IMG/VR virus record: IMGVR_UViG_3300020179_000100
Location: 1-33,435 of that record
Source: a virus
DNA length: 33,435 bases
Strand: one strand, 5' to 3'
The notes beneath the pieces were generated by a model. That model saw only the letters and a program-made list of their open reading frames with translations. It was not told the DNA's origin and ran no database searches. The translations under genes were made by a program, and so were the position numbers. Every line of letters begins with the position of its first letter. The stretch's first letter is position 1. This document shows, piece by piece, positions 21,771-31,755 of this stretch.

Positions 21771-24536
21771 ATGACATCATCATATTCAATATTTAAACAG
21801 AAGTTCAAGAAGACGATAGCTGATGCTATCTATCAAGAAGTTACTTCTAATACTGCGACTTACTATCATTGGTTTGGTAAAGAAAATAGTTGGACAGACT
21901 TCTTAAGCCCGTTCATACCATCTTCAACCACTGATATACCAGGAGCACCTTCAGAAAACTTCAGGTATGAACTTCATGTTCGTCGAGACCTACTAACCGC
22001 AAAGAAGATTAAACCTTCAGACGTATCTTATGTGGTCAGACGTATCGACTGGACATCAAATACTGTTTATGATATATACGATGACGCCATCGAGACTACT
22101 ACAGGATACGGATACGGCCCAGCATATTCTGGAGCTACACGTTTAGAAGATGCAGACTTTTATGTATTGACTACAGACTATAACGTCTATAAGTGCATAG
22201 ATAACAACGAAGATTCACCTTCACTATACATGCCTACTGGTACGACGACAGACGTGTTCTCTACATCTGACGGTTACAGATGGAAGTTTATGTACTCTAT
22301 CCCGGTATCATTAAGAAATAGGTTCTTGTCTTCTGAACATATGCCAGTCTCTACAGCTTTAAAAGCACAGTTCTATTCGAGCGGTACTATTAACTTTATA
22401 GCTATAGAAAATGGTGGTGGAGGATATAATCCTGCCACGACCACTGCAGTCATCACCGGTGACGGGTACAAAGAATCAAACCCATACTTAATTAGTTCTT
22501 TAACATTAGAAGAAGCTGGAGATGGTTACTCTACTGTTAGTGCTAGCATATCATCACCGTTCTCTTCATTTCTTGTATGGTCTTCAGAGCTTAACGTATC
22601 TGTTGGCACTTATATTAAGCACACAAATCCTGCAACTTTAGATGATAACTTTTACTACGTAGTCACTGGCACTAAGTTAGGCACTAGTGGACCAATCCAT
22701 ACTTCAGGAACAATCAATAATGGGTCAGCACAGTTAAAATATGTAGGTACTACAGCAACGATATCTGTTACATTATCAGGATCTGAAGTTGACTCAGTGA
22801 CTTTAGTTGATGGCGGCTTTGGTTATCAAGATACTCCTACTATCACTGTTTCAGAACCGGTCACAAAAGATGATAATTGGGAACCATTAGTCACAGCTAC
22901 ACTTGGAGATATACTCTATCATTCAGGTAGATACTACGAGGTCACTACTGGTGGTAGCACAGGAACAACTGGTCCGACACATACTTCGGGTGCTGTAGCA
23001 AACGGCGCTGCAGTATTAACATACGTAGCTACACTAGCAGAGATCACTGCTGTCATCGTGAAGACAGAAGCTGAGATAGACCTCACCATATCTCCTGGGA
23101 TTGATAGTGTGTATACTCTATTACTAGGTTCACAAGGCACAAAATACGTAGAGGTGCCTAACGTCACGATAGCAGCTCCAGGAACTGGCACTACAGCGAC
23201 GGCGACAGCAGCCATAGATGCAGGTAAAGTAATAACACTGTCAGTGTCAGATGCAGGAAACGGATACACATCAGCTCCTGCAGTTACTATATCTTATCCA
23301 AAATTGACATTTAATGGTGCTACTGCTGTAAACGATGTGGCCGAGACGATCACATATACTGGACATAGACTAGTCACAGGAGATGCTGTTGTATACAATA
23401 ACGGTGGAGGTACATCTATTGGTGGACTAACATCAACTAATACCTACTATGTTATCAAAGTAAATGATAACATTATTCAACTTGCAGGTTCATCTGGCGA
23501 CGCATCGTCTGGTACATACATAAACTTAACAGACGGAGTCGGATCAGCTCATACATTGACATTGACTACAGGTCAAGCTACAGCTACTGCAGTATTAGGT
23601 ACTGGTGGTGAGATAGTTGGGTATACGATCGTGGACGGAGGAGTTGGTTATACTAATGCTAACATCGAGGTAGTTGACTCATCATCTTCCGGAAGTGGTG
23701 CAGTATTGGCAGCAGACTTTTCTATAGGAGCGATCGATACGCTTCAAGCAAACGTTGAGTTGCTAGCTGTACCAGGTTCAGTAGAAACCATAAAGATGGT
23801 AGAAAATGGTACAGGTTATGGTGCTGCGACCGTCAACATCCTTGGTGATGGTACAGGAGCCACAGCAACAGCTACATGTTCTGGTGGTCAGGTAACTAAG
23901 ATAGAAATAACTAATGCTGGTTCTGGATATACATGGACTGAGATCGAGATCACTGGTAATTCTGGATCATCTGGTGCTGTAGCAAGAGCTATCATGTCAC
24001 CATTAGGTGGTCATGGATCAAACGCTATCGACGAGTTAAACGCTAACTCTATAATCTTCTATACATCTATCTCAAGAGATAAGAACCAAGGTATTGAGAT
24101 CAACAACGACTATCGTAAGGTTGGTCTTGTACGTAACTTAAAACAGTTTGGTTCTAACAGAAGGTTTACAGAAGACATTGGTTCTGGATGTGTGCTGGTT
24201 ACTGGCATTTTTAACCCTACACAACTACAGTATGATATGTTACTATTAAAAGATGGGTATAAAAAGTATCGTATAGTAGACTTTAATGATACACAGATCC
24301 TAGTATCAGTGTTTAATAACTTTACTATCGGTATAGGAGATGTTTTGGTCACAGACCCTACAAATGAAGGAGCTGTATCTGCACCTACGGTAGTAGCACA
24401 AAACATCATAGCAACAGCGGTTTCTGAAAGGACTATAGATCAGTTCTCTGGAGACTTCTTGATGTTCTCTGTGAGAGAAGCTTACGCACCGACGTCTGAG
24501 CAAATTATCACGGTAAGAACCACATTAACCATATAA
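21771..24536 (+). CDS. 8: gp8-like baseplate wedge protein with large insertion
   Basis: gp8 is an outer wedge protein; T4 gp8 has 334 residues, this one 921. The N-terminal 205 residues carry the family pattern: YHWFGKENSWTDF, YVVRRIDW, ADFYVLTTDYNVYKCIDN and FSTSDGYRWKFMYSIPVSLR. The C-terminal part (from about 745; GSNAIDELNANSII, then SISRDKNQGIEINNDYRKVG) would complete the core. Between them lie about 540 residues of beta repeats: G-x-G-Y units (GGFGYQDTP, GNGYTSAP, GGVGYTNA, GTGYGAAT, GSGYTWTE), two sugar-binding-like units (about 277-325 and 373-423), and the module shared with the preceding protein (about 512-600). AGGATAATAAA precedes the ATG. The core call is good; the insert's role, perhaps surface decoration or binding, is inferred. 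Confidence 0.7.
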   Translation: MTSSYSIFKQKFKKTIADAIYQEVTSNTATYYHWFGKENSWTDFLSPFIPSSTTDIPGAPSENFRYELHVRRDLLTAKKIKPSDVSYVVRRIDWTSNTVYDIYDDAIETTTGYGYGPAYSGATRLEDADFYVLTTDYNVYKCIDNNEDSPSLYMPTGTTTDVFSTSDGYRWKFMYSIPVSLRNRFLSSEHMPVSTALKAQFYSSGTINFIAIENGGGGYNPATTTAVITGDGYKESNPYLISSLTLEEAGDGYSTVSASISSPFSSFLVWSSELNVSVGTYIKHTNPATLDDNFYYVVTGTKLGTSGPIHTSGTINNGSAQLKYVGTTATISVTLSGSEVDSVTLVDGGFGYQDTPTITVSEPVTKDDNWEPLVTATLGDILYHSGRYYEVTTGGSTGTTGPTHTSGAVANGAAVLTYVATLAEITAVIVKTEAEIDLTISPGIDSVYTLLLGSQGTKYVEVPNVTIAAPGTGTTATATAAIDAGKVITLSVSDAGNGYTSAPAVTISYPKLTFNGATAVNDVAETITYTGHRLVTGDAVVYNNGGGTSIGGLTSTNTYYVIKVNDNIIQLAGSSGDASSGTYINLTDGVGSAHTLTLTTGQATATAVLGTGGEIVGYTIVDGGVGYTNANIEVVDSSSSGSGAVLAADFSIGAIDTLQANVELLAVPGSVETIKMVENGTGYGAATVNILGDGTGATATATCSGGQVTKIEITNAGSGYTWTEIEITGNSGSSGAVARAIMSPLGGHGSNAIDELNANSIIFYTSISRDKNQGIEINNDYRKVGLVRNLKQFGSNRRFTEDIGSGCVLVTGIFNPTQLQYDMLLLKDGYKKYRIVDFNDTQILVSVFNNFTIGIGDVLVTDPTNEGAVSAPTVVAQNIIATAVSERTIDQFSGDFLMFSVREAYAPTSEQIITVRTTLTI
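23304..23570 (+). repeat. Shared beta module, copy 2
   Basis: Encodes ETITYTGHRLVTGDAVVY, GGGTSIGGLTSTNTYYVI and DNIIQLAGSSGDAS, matching position by position the module at 21419-21673 of the preceding gene. It sits among G-x-G-Y repeats in the gp8-like protein. Confidence 0.65.
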
Positions 24537-24539
24537 ATA
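24532..24539 (+). promoter_or_regulatory. T4-type late promoter for the DUF4815 gene (TATAAATA)
   Basis: A perfect TATAAATA spanning the gp8 stop codon, 25 bases before the ATG at 24565. GGAAGAG at 24551-24557 provides a ribosome site in the short leader. Spacing is the same as for the gp48 promoter, which supports both. Confidence 0.72.
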
Positions 24540-24564
24540 TATAAAACTATTGGAAGAGTAAAAC

Positions 24565-27500
24565 ATGGCAATTAATTTTAATATAGAACCGTACTATGAC
24601 GACTTTGATGATACCAAAAATTATCATAGGATCTTATTCCGTCCAGGCTATGCAGTTCAAGCTAGAGAGTTAACTCAGCTTCAGACTCAACTACAAGACC
24701 AAATCAAGAAGTTTGGTAACCATATCTTTATAAATGGTGCTGTAGTTATAGGTGGTGGTAGATCTTTTGAGAATGACTTGCTATCAATCAAGTTAAACTC
24801 TTCATTCTCTGGTGCTACTGTAAACATCAATAACTTTGATGGTAAGATCATTACAGGATCTACTTCTGGCACAAAAGCTGTAGTTAAGTCTATCGCAGAC
24901 ATCACTACTACAGACCCTAAAACATTACTAGTCAAGATAATTTCAGGATCTGCATTCACTGCAGGTGAAAACATCGTGACTTCTCCAGGCACTGCATATA
25001 CTGCTACCATACAATCAACTAGCCCGTTCAATACAGGCATGAGCTTTGCGATAGATTCTGGAGTGTACTACATTGATGGTAAGTTCATATTCGTAGAAGC
25101 GCAAAGCCTGCCTGTTTCAAAGTACTCAAACACATCTTCGCATAACATTGGGTTTGTGGTAGAAGAAGAGACCATCACGACAGATGAAGATTCATCTATC
25201 TTAGATCGTGCACAGGGTACACCAAACTTTGCAGCTCCTGGTGCAGATCGTTATAAAGCATCGTTGACGTTAACAGTTAAATCTTTAGGTTCAGCTCTAG
25301 ATGACTTCGTTGAGATAGCTCGAGTAGTAGATGGTGAACTAGTAGTTAATCAATACAAGACAATTTATTCTGAGATAGGTAAAGAGCTAGCACGTCGTAC
25401 GTTTGACGAGTCTGGTGATTACACTGTTAAGAAATGGCCTATACAGATATTAGATCATCAAGCCACGACTCCAGACGCTACTAAGTTTACGGTAGCTCTA
25501 GATCCAGGTAAAGCATATGTCAAAGGCTTTGAGTTTGAAACCATTAACCAAGAGTTCCTGACTTTAGACAGAGCTAGAGACACAGAACAAGCAGATAACT
25601 TAGATGTCAACATCACATACGGTAACTATGTCATAGTGACAAGCTTATATGGTCAGTTCACTACTAACGCTGCATCAAGTCCATATTCATCAGTTGAGAT
25701 CCATGATGTCGTAAGAGCTTCAGTATCTGGAGCTACATCAAAGATCGGTTCAGCAAAAGTACGATTCTTAACAATAAACTCAGGAACACCAGGAACATCT
25801 GCGACTTATAAGATGTACTTGTTTGACATCGTCATAGATTCGGGTAAGTTCTTTAAGAACGCAGAGTCTATCGTCATTCGATCAGGAGCATCAGTATTAT
25901 CTGGGGCTGACGTAGACTTATTATCTAAAGATGGTGGTTCATCTGGCGGAGACGCTTTCTTATCAGGACAAGACTCACCAGGACTTGTGTTCCCGTTATT
26001 AAACCAATATGTCAAGACAGTAAGAGATTCATCAAACGCTACACAGTCTGACTACACTATACAAAGGACTTTCTCAGGAGTTTCATTCTCGGCAGGTACT
26101 GCTTCCATCTCTACTGCAAACGGGTTAGAAAGGTTTGTTGGTACATCTGGAGCTTTATCAGACACTGTTAAAGATGCTAGCTATCATGCTGTGATCACTG
26201 CAATCACGAACGCTGGTTCTACAGGTTTGAGCGTAGGTAGTATCATTAGATTTAATACAGCAGCATCTAGATCAATTACACTTTCAACTCCATCTGTAGG
26301 TGTTGCACATCAAGCAACGTTTAACATCAACGATGGGTCGTTCGCTGCTACGGTAACAATCATAGCTGGGATAAATGCTAATACACAAACAGAAAGACTT
26401 AAAACTCTATCTAATTATACGATCAAGATCTTAGGTACCGGTTCTGGTGGTGGATTAAACACTACTTTAGGTGGTAAAGACTCATTAAGTCTTTCAGACA
26501 TCTATGAAGTTGAAGGTGTCTATAACACAGGCGCTACAAACCCAACGACAGTAACTGTTAACGGCACTACAGGTGCATTAACATGGGGTGCTGTATCATA
26601 TACAGATGTGACTGATGACTACATAGTCGATGATGGTCAACGTGCAGAATACTATGATCATGGCAACTTAGTGTTATCTGGTACTGCTCCAACATCATCA
26701 CACTACTTACTAGTCGTGTATAGAAACTTCTCACATTCAGGTAACGGCTTCTTATCAGTCGACTCATATGGTATCGACTACACAGATATCCCACAATTTA
26801 CTGATCCAGCTTCTGGTACAGTATACGAACTAAGGGACTGTATCGATTTTAGACCAAGACGTACTGACGGAGCTTCAACACTATCAGGCGGACAAGTTCC
26901 TGATCCAGACGGTACATTTAACTGTGACTATCAATACTACCTTGGTAGGTTCGATAAGATCATTGCAACATCTGATAAACAGTTTGTTGTTAAACAAGGT
27001 GTCCCAGCTGTATATCCAGTTGTGCCTGTAGACGAATCGAATGGCATGACGATCTACATCGTTGCTATACCTCCATATACATCATATGTGTCTGACGTAC
27101 AGATCAAGTATATCGATAACAAACGTTATACAATGAGAGATATTGGCCGTCTAGAAAAACGTATATCAAACCTAGAATACTATACACAGCTTTCTCTATT
27201 AGAAAAACAAGCTAAGGATACATCTATCCCTGACTCTTCTAACTTTGAGAAGTTTAAGAACGGGTTTGCTGTAGACCCATTCACATCACAAGACATATTC
27301 TATAGCTCTGCTGCAGCATGGTCAGAGAGACGTTGGGGTTGGTGGAATGCATGGTTCAACGGATCAAATACCTGGAGTCAAGCAGCAACTAACTATAATG
27401 AAAATTCAATAGCAAACCCAGCTGATCCTGGTTTTAATGCTGCTATCGATCCATTAAACCAAGAACTTAGAGCTCCGTTTACAGTACAGTTTCATCAGTT

Positions 27501-29742
27501 CAACGTTAGTACATTAACAGATACAGAAAGAAACGGTGATCTTGTAACACTATCTTACACAGAAGAAGACGCTATAACACAAAACGTAGCTACTACATTT
27601 GTTAACGTTAACCCATTTAACGTTGTTCGATTCTTAGGTTCTATAGTCTTAGAGCCATCATTCGATCAATGGGTAGACACAGAGTTCTTACCTGCGGTAA
27701 ACAGAGTCGTTGATGTACAAGTACCTGATGCTGCAGACTTGGTCATTCAAAACTTTAGCGGTGGTGGTAATCGTGTCAACATCACAAGTAGAACTACATC
27801 AGTAGTATCTAACGTCATAGGGTCTACAACGTCATCATTGGGCACAAGTGTGGTCGATGTTCAATACATCCCGTTCATCAGAGCTAATACTATACTTGGT
27901 GTAGGTAAAACATTTAAACCTAATGCTGAACTATATCCATTCATTGAAAACACCGACATCAGTTCATATGTTAGACCACTCACATTAGTTGAAGTTCAAA
28001 ACTTTACTGGTACTTTATTGAACACCAACCAAGGAGCTTATGAATCATTATCATTTAGGACTGGTTCTGCAAGTGGTGTAGAGACTGGTACAGCTAAAGC
28101 AGCTATCTTTACACAAGCGACAACTGCTGATGCTACAAAACGACTATTAACGATCTACGATAATGCTGGCACCATAGCAGTAGGTAAGTATGTAGTTGGA
28201 TTAGACGGCGGTGGTTCTGGCTTAGTCACAGATGTTACTACTTACAGCTTAGGTGACTCATTAGTCCCTGATGAATATGGTCATATTGGCTTTGAGTTCC
28301 AGATCCCAGCTAATACGTTTAAGACTGGCGAGAGGACTATTCGTCTAATCGATAATACATTAAACGATACAGAAGCTCAAGAGTCTATCGGCGAAGCTAA
28401 GTATACAGCTATCGGCACATTACAAACTAAACAAGAAACACTATTAACTACAAGAGCTATCCAAAATCAAAGAGTTACTGTAGAGACTGGAAATAGATTC
28501 TGGGTTGACCCGACAGCTCAAACATTCCTTGTTGATCCAAATGCATACCCACAAGGGTTCTACTTATCATCTGTGGACGTATTCTTTAGGACTAAATCAT
28601 CTACTATCCCAGTAACGATGGAGATAAGAAGGACCGCTAACGGTTATCCTGAAGCTAACAGGACAATCCCATTTGCCGAAGTCATACTAGAGCCTGAAAA
28701 AGTTAATACATCTACGACAAGTAATACTGCAACGACGTTTAACTTTGCAAACCCAATACACCTATCTCCTGGCGAGTACGCTATCGTGTTACTAACTAAT
28801 TCAGATGATTATCAAGTATATGTCTCTGAGATTGGTCAAACAGTCATAGGTGGTACTGCTAAGGTAAATAAACAACCATACTTAGGTTCATTGTTTAAAT
28901 CACAAAACTCTACTACATGGGAAGCAGATCAAAACAAAGACCTTAAGTTTACTATCCGTAGAGCAGAGTTTGCTGCATCAGGTACTGCTGAGTTTGATAT
29001 CATCGACCCTACGTCGACTAAAGACTATCAAACATTGTTTACTAACTCTTCAACGATCTTACCTACTGGCACAACGATCGTATGGGAAGCAAAAGCATAC
29101 AATGCAGACACTACGTTTGATGCTGATTGGACACCTATCAACATCAATCAAGACATCAACTACTCGTTCTTACGTAGGTTAGCACAAGAGTCTATCGCTG
29201 GTGATGTTAGCTTGAAACTAAGAGCATCATTAGCAACTACAAACACTGCTGTATCTCCAGCGGTAGACGCTTCAGCATTGTCTGTAGTTACAGCGTTGAA
29301 TACTATCAACAATGATTCTACTGATGAGTCTGGATTAAACGTTAATGGTAATGCGTTAGCAAGATACATCACTAACCCAATCAACTTAGCTGACGGCTTT
29401 GATGCATCTAACTTATGTGTTACTGTAGACATCAACAGACCAGCTGGTACAGACGTTAAAGTTTACTACAAGACTCTACCGACTGAGAAGACAACACCTA
29501 TATCTGATGAGTTATGGTACGAGATGACACTAGAGTCTGCTGTTGCATCTTCAATCAATAACTTTGACTTTAGAGAACATAGGTTCTTCCCGTCTGATGC
29601 ATTTGATTCTTATGGTGTACCACAAGACTCTCCGATCACGACAAGGTTCAATACGTTCCAGATCAAGATAGTGTTGTTGTCTTCATCAGAAGCAAGCACT
29701 CCTAGATTAAGAGACTTAAGAATCATTGCGTTGGATAGCTAA
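24565..29742 (+). CDS. Giant DUF4815-type virion structural protein
   Basis: A 1725-residue protein starting FNIEPYYDDFDDTKNYHRIL, then FRPGYAVQARELTQLQTQLQ and FGNHIFINGAVVIGGG, the signature I associate with DUF4815 proteins of marine T4-like and other tailed phages. The N-terminal third continues with that domain (ALDPGKAYVKGFEFETINQ). The middle has strand-rich repeats, LRDCIDFRPRRTDG, and a helical IGRLEKRISNLEYYTQLSLL segment. A tryptophan cluster (W-x6-W-G-W-W-N-A-W) lies near 918-935. The C-terminus has IYLSSVDVFF-type strands and ends with SSSEASTPRLRDLRIIALDS. Its place after gp8 is that of T4 gp9/gp10, so it probably forms the baseplate edge where fibres attach. It has a late promoter of its own. 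Confidence 0.75.
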   Translation: MAINFNIEPYYDDFDDTKNYHRILFRPGYAVQARELTQLQTQLQDQIKKFGNHIFINGAVVIGGGRSFENDLLSIKLNSSFSGATVNINNFDGKIITGSTSGTKAVVKSIADITTTDPKTLLVKIISGSAFTAGENIVTSPGTAYTATIQSTSPFNTGMSFAIDSGVYYIDGKFIFVEAQSLPVSKYSNTSSHNIGFVVEEETITTDEDSSILDRAQGTPNFAAPGADRYKASLTLTVKSLGSALDDFVEIARVVDGELVVNQYKTIYSEIGKELARRTFDESGDYTVKKWPIQILDHQATTPDATKFTVALDPGKAYVKGFEFETINQEFLTLDRARDTEQADNLDVNITYGNYVIVTSLYGQFTTNAASSPYSSVEIHDVVRASVSGATSKIGSAKVRFLTINSGTPGTSATYKMYLFDIVIDSGKFFKNAESIVIRSGASVLSGADVDLLSKDGGSSGGDAFLSGQDSPGLVFPLLNQYVKTVRDSSNATQSDYTIQRTFSGVSFSAGTASISTANGLERFVGTSGALSDTVKDASYHAVITAITNAGSTGLSVGSIIRFNTAASRSITLSTPSVGVAHQATFNINDGSFAATVTIIAGINANTQTERLKTLSNYTIKILGTGSGGGLNTTLGGKDSLSLSDIYEVEGVYNTGATNPTTVTVNGTTGALTWGAVSYTDVTDDYIVDDGQRAEYYDHGNLVLSGTAPTSSHYLLVVYRNFSHSGNGFLSVDSYGIDYTDIPQFTDPASGTVYELRDCIDFRPRRTDGASTLSGGQVPDPDGTFNCDYQYYLGRFDKIIATSDKQFVVKQGVPAVYPVVPVDESNGMTIYIVAIPPYTSYVSDVQIKYIDNKRYTMRDIGRLEKRISNLEYYTQLSLLEKQAKDTSIPDSSNFEKFKNGFAVDPFTSQDIFYSSAAAWSERRWGWWNAWFNGSNTWSQAATNYNENSIANPADPGFNAAIDPLNQELRAPFTVQFHQFNVSTLTDTERNGDLVTLSYTEEDAITQNVATTFVNVNPFNVVRFLGSIVLEPSFDQWVDTEFLPAVNRVVDVQVPDAADLVIQNFSGGGNRVNITSRTTSVVSNVIGSTTSSLGTSVVDVQYIPFIRANTILGVGKTFKPNAELYPFIENTDISSYVRPLTLVEVQNFTGTLLNTNQGAYESLSFRTGSASGVETGTAKAAIFTQATTADATKRLLTIYDNAGTIAVGKYVVGLDGGGSGLVTDVTTYSLGDSLVPDEYGHIGFEFQIPANTFKTGERTIRLIDNTLNDTEAQESIGEAKYTAIGTLQTKQETLLTTRAIQNQRVTVETGNRFWVDPTAQTFLVDPNAYPQGFYLSSVDVFFRTKSSTIPVTMEIRRTANGYPEANRTIPFAEVILEPEKVNTSTTSNTATTFNFANPIHLSPGEYAIVLLTNSDDYQVYVSEIGQTVIGGTAKVNKQPYLGSLFKSQNSTTWEADQNKDLKFTIRRAEFAASGTAEFDIIDPTSTKDYQTLFTNSSTILPTGTTIVWEAKAYNADTTFDADWTPININQDINYSFLRRLAQESIAGDVSLKLRASLATTNTAVSPAVDASALSVVTALNTINNDSTDESGLNVNGNALARYITNPINLADGFDASNLCVTVDINRPAGTDVKVYYKTLPTEKTTPISDELWYEMTLESAVASSINNFDFREHRFFPSDAFDSYGVPQDSPITTRFNTFQIKIVLLSSSEASTPRLRDLRIIALDS

Positions 29743-29948
29743 TGAAGATCAAAGTAGAAAATGAAAGTTTAGTCAGAGACACGAACTCTAACGCTATATT
29801 AGAGACTGATACAAGAAAGCTCCATAAACACAGAGCGATCAAGCAAGCTCTTAAAGATAAAGAAGATAAACTTGATTCATTAATGGAAAAAATAAATAAG
29901 TTAGAAACAATTATCGACAGGATGACACATGGCAACATTAACACTTAG
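29742..29948 (+). CDS. Small coiled-coil protein
   Basis: A 68-residue, highly charged protein; residues about 30-62 (AIKQALKDKEDKLDSLMEKI then NKLETIIDRM) form a clear heptad coiled coil. Its start overlaps the stop of the DUF4815 gene (TAATG) and its end overlaps the following fibre gene by 20 bases, so it is embedded in the tail-edge operon. A small trimerising adaptor or assembly factor for the fibre is plausible. No named family. Confidence 0.65.
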   Translation: MKIKVENESLVRDTNSNAILETDTRKLHKHRAIKQALKDKEDKLDSLMEKINKLETIIDRMTHGNINT

Positions 29949-31134
29949 ATCAGTTAAGGGTGCACCCCTTACTAACAATGAGATAGATACCAATTTTAGT
30001 AATCTTAATACCGATATAGGTACTAGATTACTTTCATCTGACTATACGGCTTCTGACGTCTTAACAAAGATCAAGACTGTTGATGGAACAGGTTCTGGGC
30101 TCGATGCAGATACACTTGATGGTCTAAACACATCAAGCTCAGATACATCAGGTAATAGTGTTGTGACTCGTTCATCTGGTAACTTTTCAGCTGGCACCAT
30201 CACAGCTACACAGTTAAACGGTCCATTATACTTAAACACTTCACAAACCATAGTGTTTGAGGGTACAGATGACACGAATGAAACTACTCTGACAGTAGCT
30301 GACCCTACATCTGATAGGACCATCACGCTACCTAACGTGACAGGTACTGTAGTGACTACAGGTGACACAGGCTCTGTGACTAACACCATGCTTGCAGGAT
30401 CTATAGCTAATGCTAAGTTAGCTAATGACTCAATCACAGTTGATGGTACTACCATAGCTTTAGGAGCTTCTGGTTCTATTACAGGTGCAGATCTAACATG
30501 GTCAGGTACACAAACATTCGTTGATAATAAACTATTGGTCGTAGATAATGTAGATACTTCTAAGAAGCTTGCATTACAGATATCAAACATCTCACCATCA
30601 ACAACAAGAACTCTAACTGCACCAGATGCAGATGGTACAATTGCAACTAGAGAATACGTAGCTGGTGGAGCAGGAGCCGGATCATTCACCACTTTATCTG
30701 CTAGCTCAACCACATCATTGACTGGTGATTTATCCATCAGTAACTTAATAACTGCTGGTGAAAAGACTACCGTATCAAATACTGCTGCTGCAAGTACAAT
30801 ACAATATGATATGTTAACTCAAAGTATCTTGTATTATACTGCTAACGCTACAGGTAATTGGACATTAAACCTAAGAGGTAATAGTTCAACTACATTAAAT
30901 AGTGTGATGGCGATAGGTGAGACTAGGACTATCACGTTCTTAGTTACTCAAGGTGGAACAGCTTATTATCAATCAGGTTTAACTGTAGATGGTACTTCTG
31001 TTACTCCTAAATGGCAAAATGGTGTAACTCTGACTTCTGGTAATACTAATGGTATAGACGTATATGTCTTAGCTATAGTCAAGACTGCTAACGCTACGTT
31101 CACTGTCTTAGAGTCAACTACCAAGTTTGCTTAA
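29929..31134 (+). CDS. Tail fibre-like protein, copy 1
   Basis: A 401-residue fibre-type protein. N-terminal attachment region: MATLTLRSVKGAPLTNNEID, then FSNLNTDIGTRLLSSDYTAS and DVLTKIKTVDGTGSGLDADT followed by LDGLNTSSS. The shaft has repeated TLPNVTGTVVTTGDTGSVTN and MLAGSIANAKLANDSI motifs common in marine phage fibres. The C-terminal part (from about 280) is a distinct beta domain (ILYYTANATGNWTLNLRGNS and later LTSGNTNGIDVYVLAIVKT) that could be the binding tip. The N-terminal 60 residues are nearly the same as in the protein at 32284, so both probably dock on the same site. Receptor unknown. Confidence 0.75.
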   Translation: MATLTLRSVKGAPLTNNEIDTNFSNLNTDIGTRLLSSDYTASDVLTKIKTVDGTGSGLDADTLDGLNTSSSDTSGNSVVTRSSGNFSAGTITATQLNGPLYLNTSQTIVFEGTDDTNETTLTVADPTSDRTITLPNVTGTVVTTGDTGSVTNTMLAGSIANAKLANDSITVDGTTIALGASGSITGADLTWSGTQTFVDNKLLVVDNVDTSKKLALQISNISPSTTRTLTAPDADGTIATREYVAGGAGAGSFTTLSASSTTSLTGDLSISNLITAGEKTTVSNTAAASTIQYDMLTQSILYYTANATGNWTLNLRGNSSTTLNSVMAIGETRTITFLVTQGGTAYYQSGLTVDGTSVTPKWQNGVTLTSGNTNGIDVYVLAIVKTANATFTVLESTTKFA

Positions 31135-31142
31135 GGGTTAAG

Positions 31143-31754
31143 ATGCCATTAATAAACACAGGCTCATTATCTGCTAGAGCATTTGGGTTTGCTGGTAGAG
31201 GTATAGTAACATTAACTACCGGTTCAGTACAAGAGATATTTGCTACAAGCTTGGGTAGTAGGTCTGCAACCATAACATTAGCAGACGGCAATATAGTGAC
31301 TGGATCTTATATCCATTCAAATAGTAATCAAGGCCTTCGTTACAGGTCAATAACGGCTGATAATTCTACTTTAGTATATGGATCACAACAAATATTCTCA
31401 AGAGGTACTTGCGGTGGAGAAACCATAGCAATAAGCTTAGCAGCAGGTAACGTCGTGAATGGTAGACAGATGGCACATGCCGAAGATAATACCAACACCT
31501 ACACCGGTAGCATAAACTTATACTATAAGACTCTTACGTTATCGTACTCTAATACTTTAGTATGGGGTAATGCTACACAATCAACAACAGTTCAATCTGG
31601 TTCTTGGGTAGATGTGCCTGGTACATTAGCAACAAAAGGATCTACTGTGAACATGATGACTGGACAAAGCTATTTTGTTGGTGGCGGCCGCTGCGGACGC
31701 TTGTGGAATCCTTTTAACCATTTTGTATGGTATAGGTCATTAACGGTATCGTAA
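31143..31754 (+). CDS. Unknown beta-rich virion protein between fibre genes
   Basis: A 203-residue protein starting MPLINTGSLSARAFGFAGRG, rich in Ser, Thr, Gly and Asn with short regular strands (ATITLADGNIVTGSYIHSNS, ETIAISLAAGNVVNGRQ). It closes with CGRLWNPFNHFVWYRSLTVS. No signal peptide. Starts eight bases after the copy-1 fibre stop, with GGGTTAAG as a weak ribosome site. Fibre tip or adhesin is likely from place and composition; no family recognised. Confidence 0.6.
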   Translation: MPLINTGSLSARAFGFAGRGIVTLTTGSVQEIFATSLGSRSATITLADGNIVTGSYIHSNSNQGLRYRSITADNSTLVYGSQQIFSRGTCGGETIAISLAAGNVVNGRQMAHAEDNTNTYTGSINLYYKTLTLSYSNTLVWGNATQSTTVQSGSWVDVPGTLATKGSTVNMMTGQSYFVGGGRCGRLWNPFNHFVWYRSLTVS

Positions 31755-31755
31755 T

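Noticed and set aside
30042-30737. Long open frame on the minus strand inside the first fibre gene (and a similar one at 32397-32969)
   Set aside because: Both mirror repetitive, Ser/Thr/Gly-coded fibre sequence; the products are Val/Ser/Pro-rich with no ribosome site and no family look. They arise from codon bias of the real genes.
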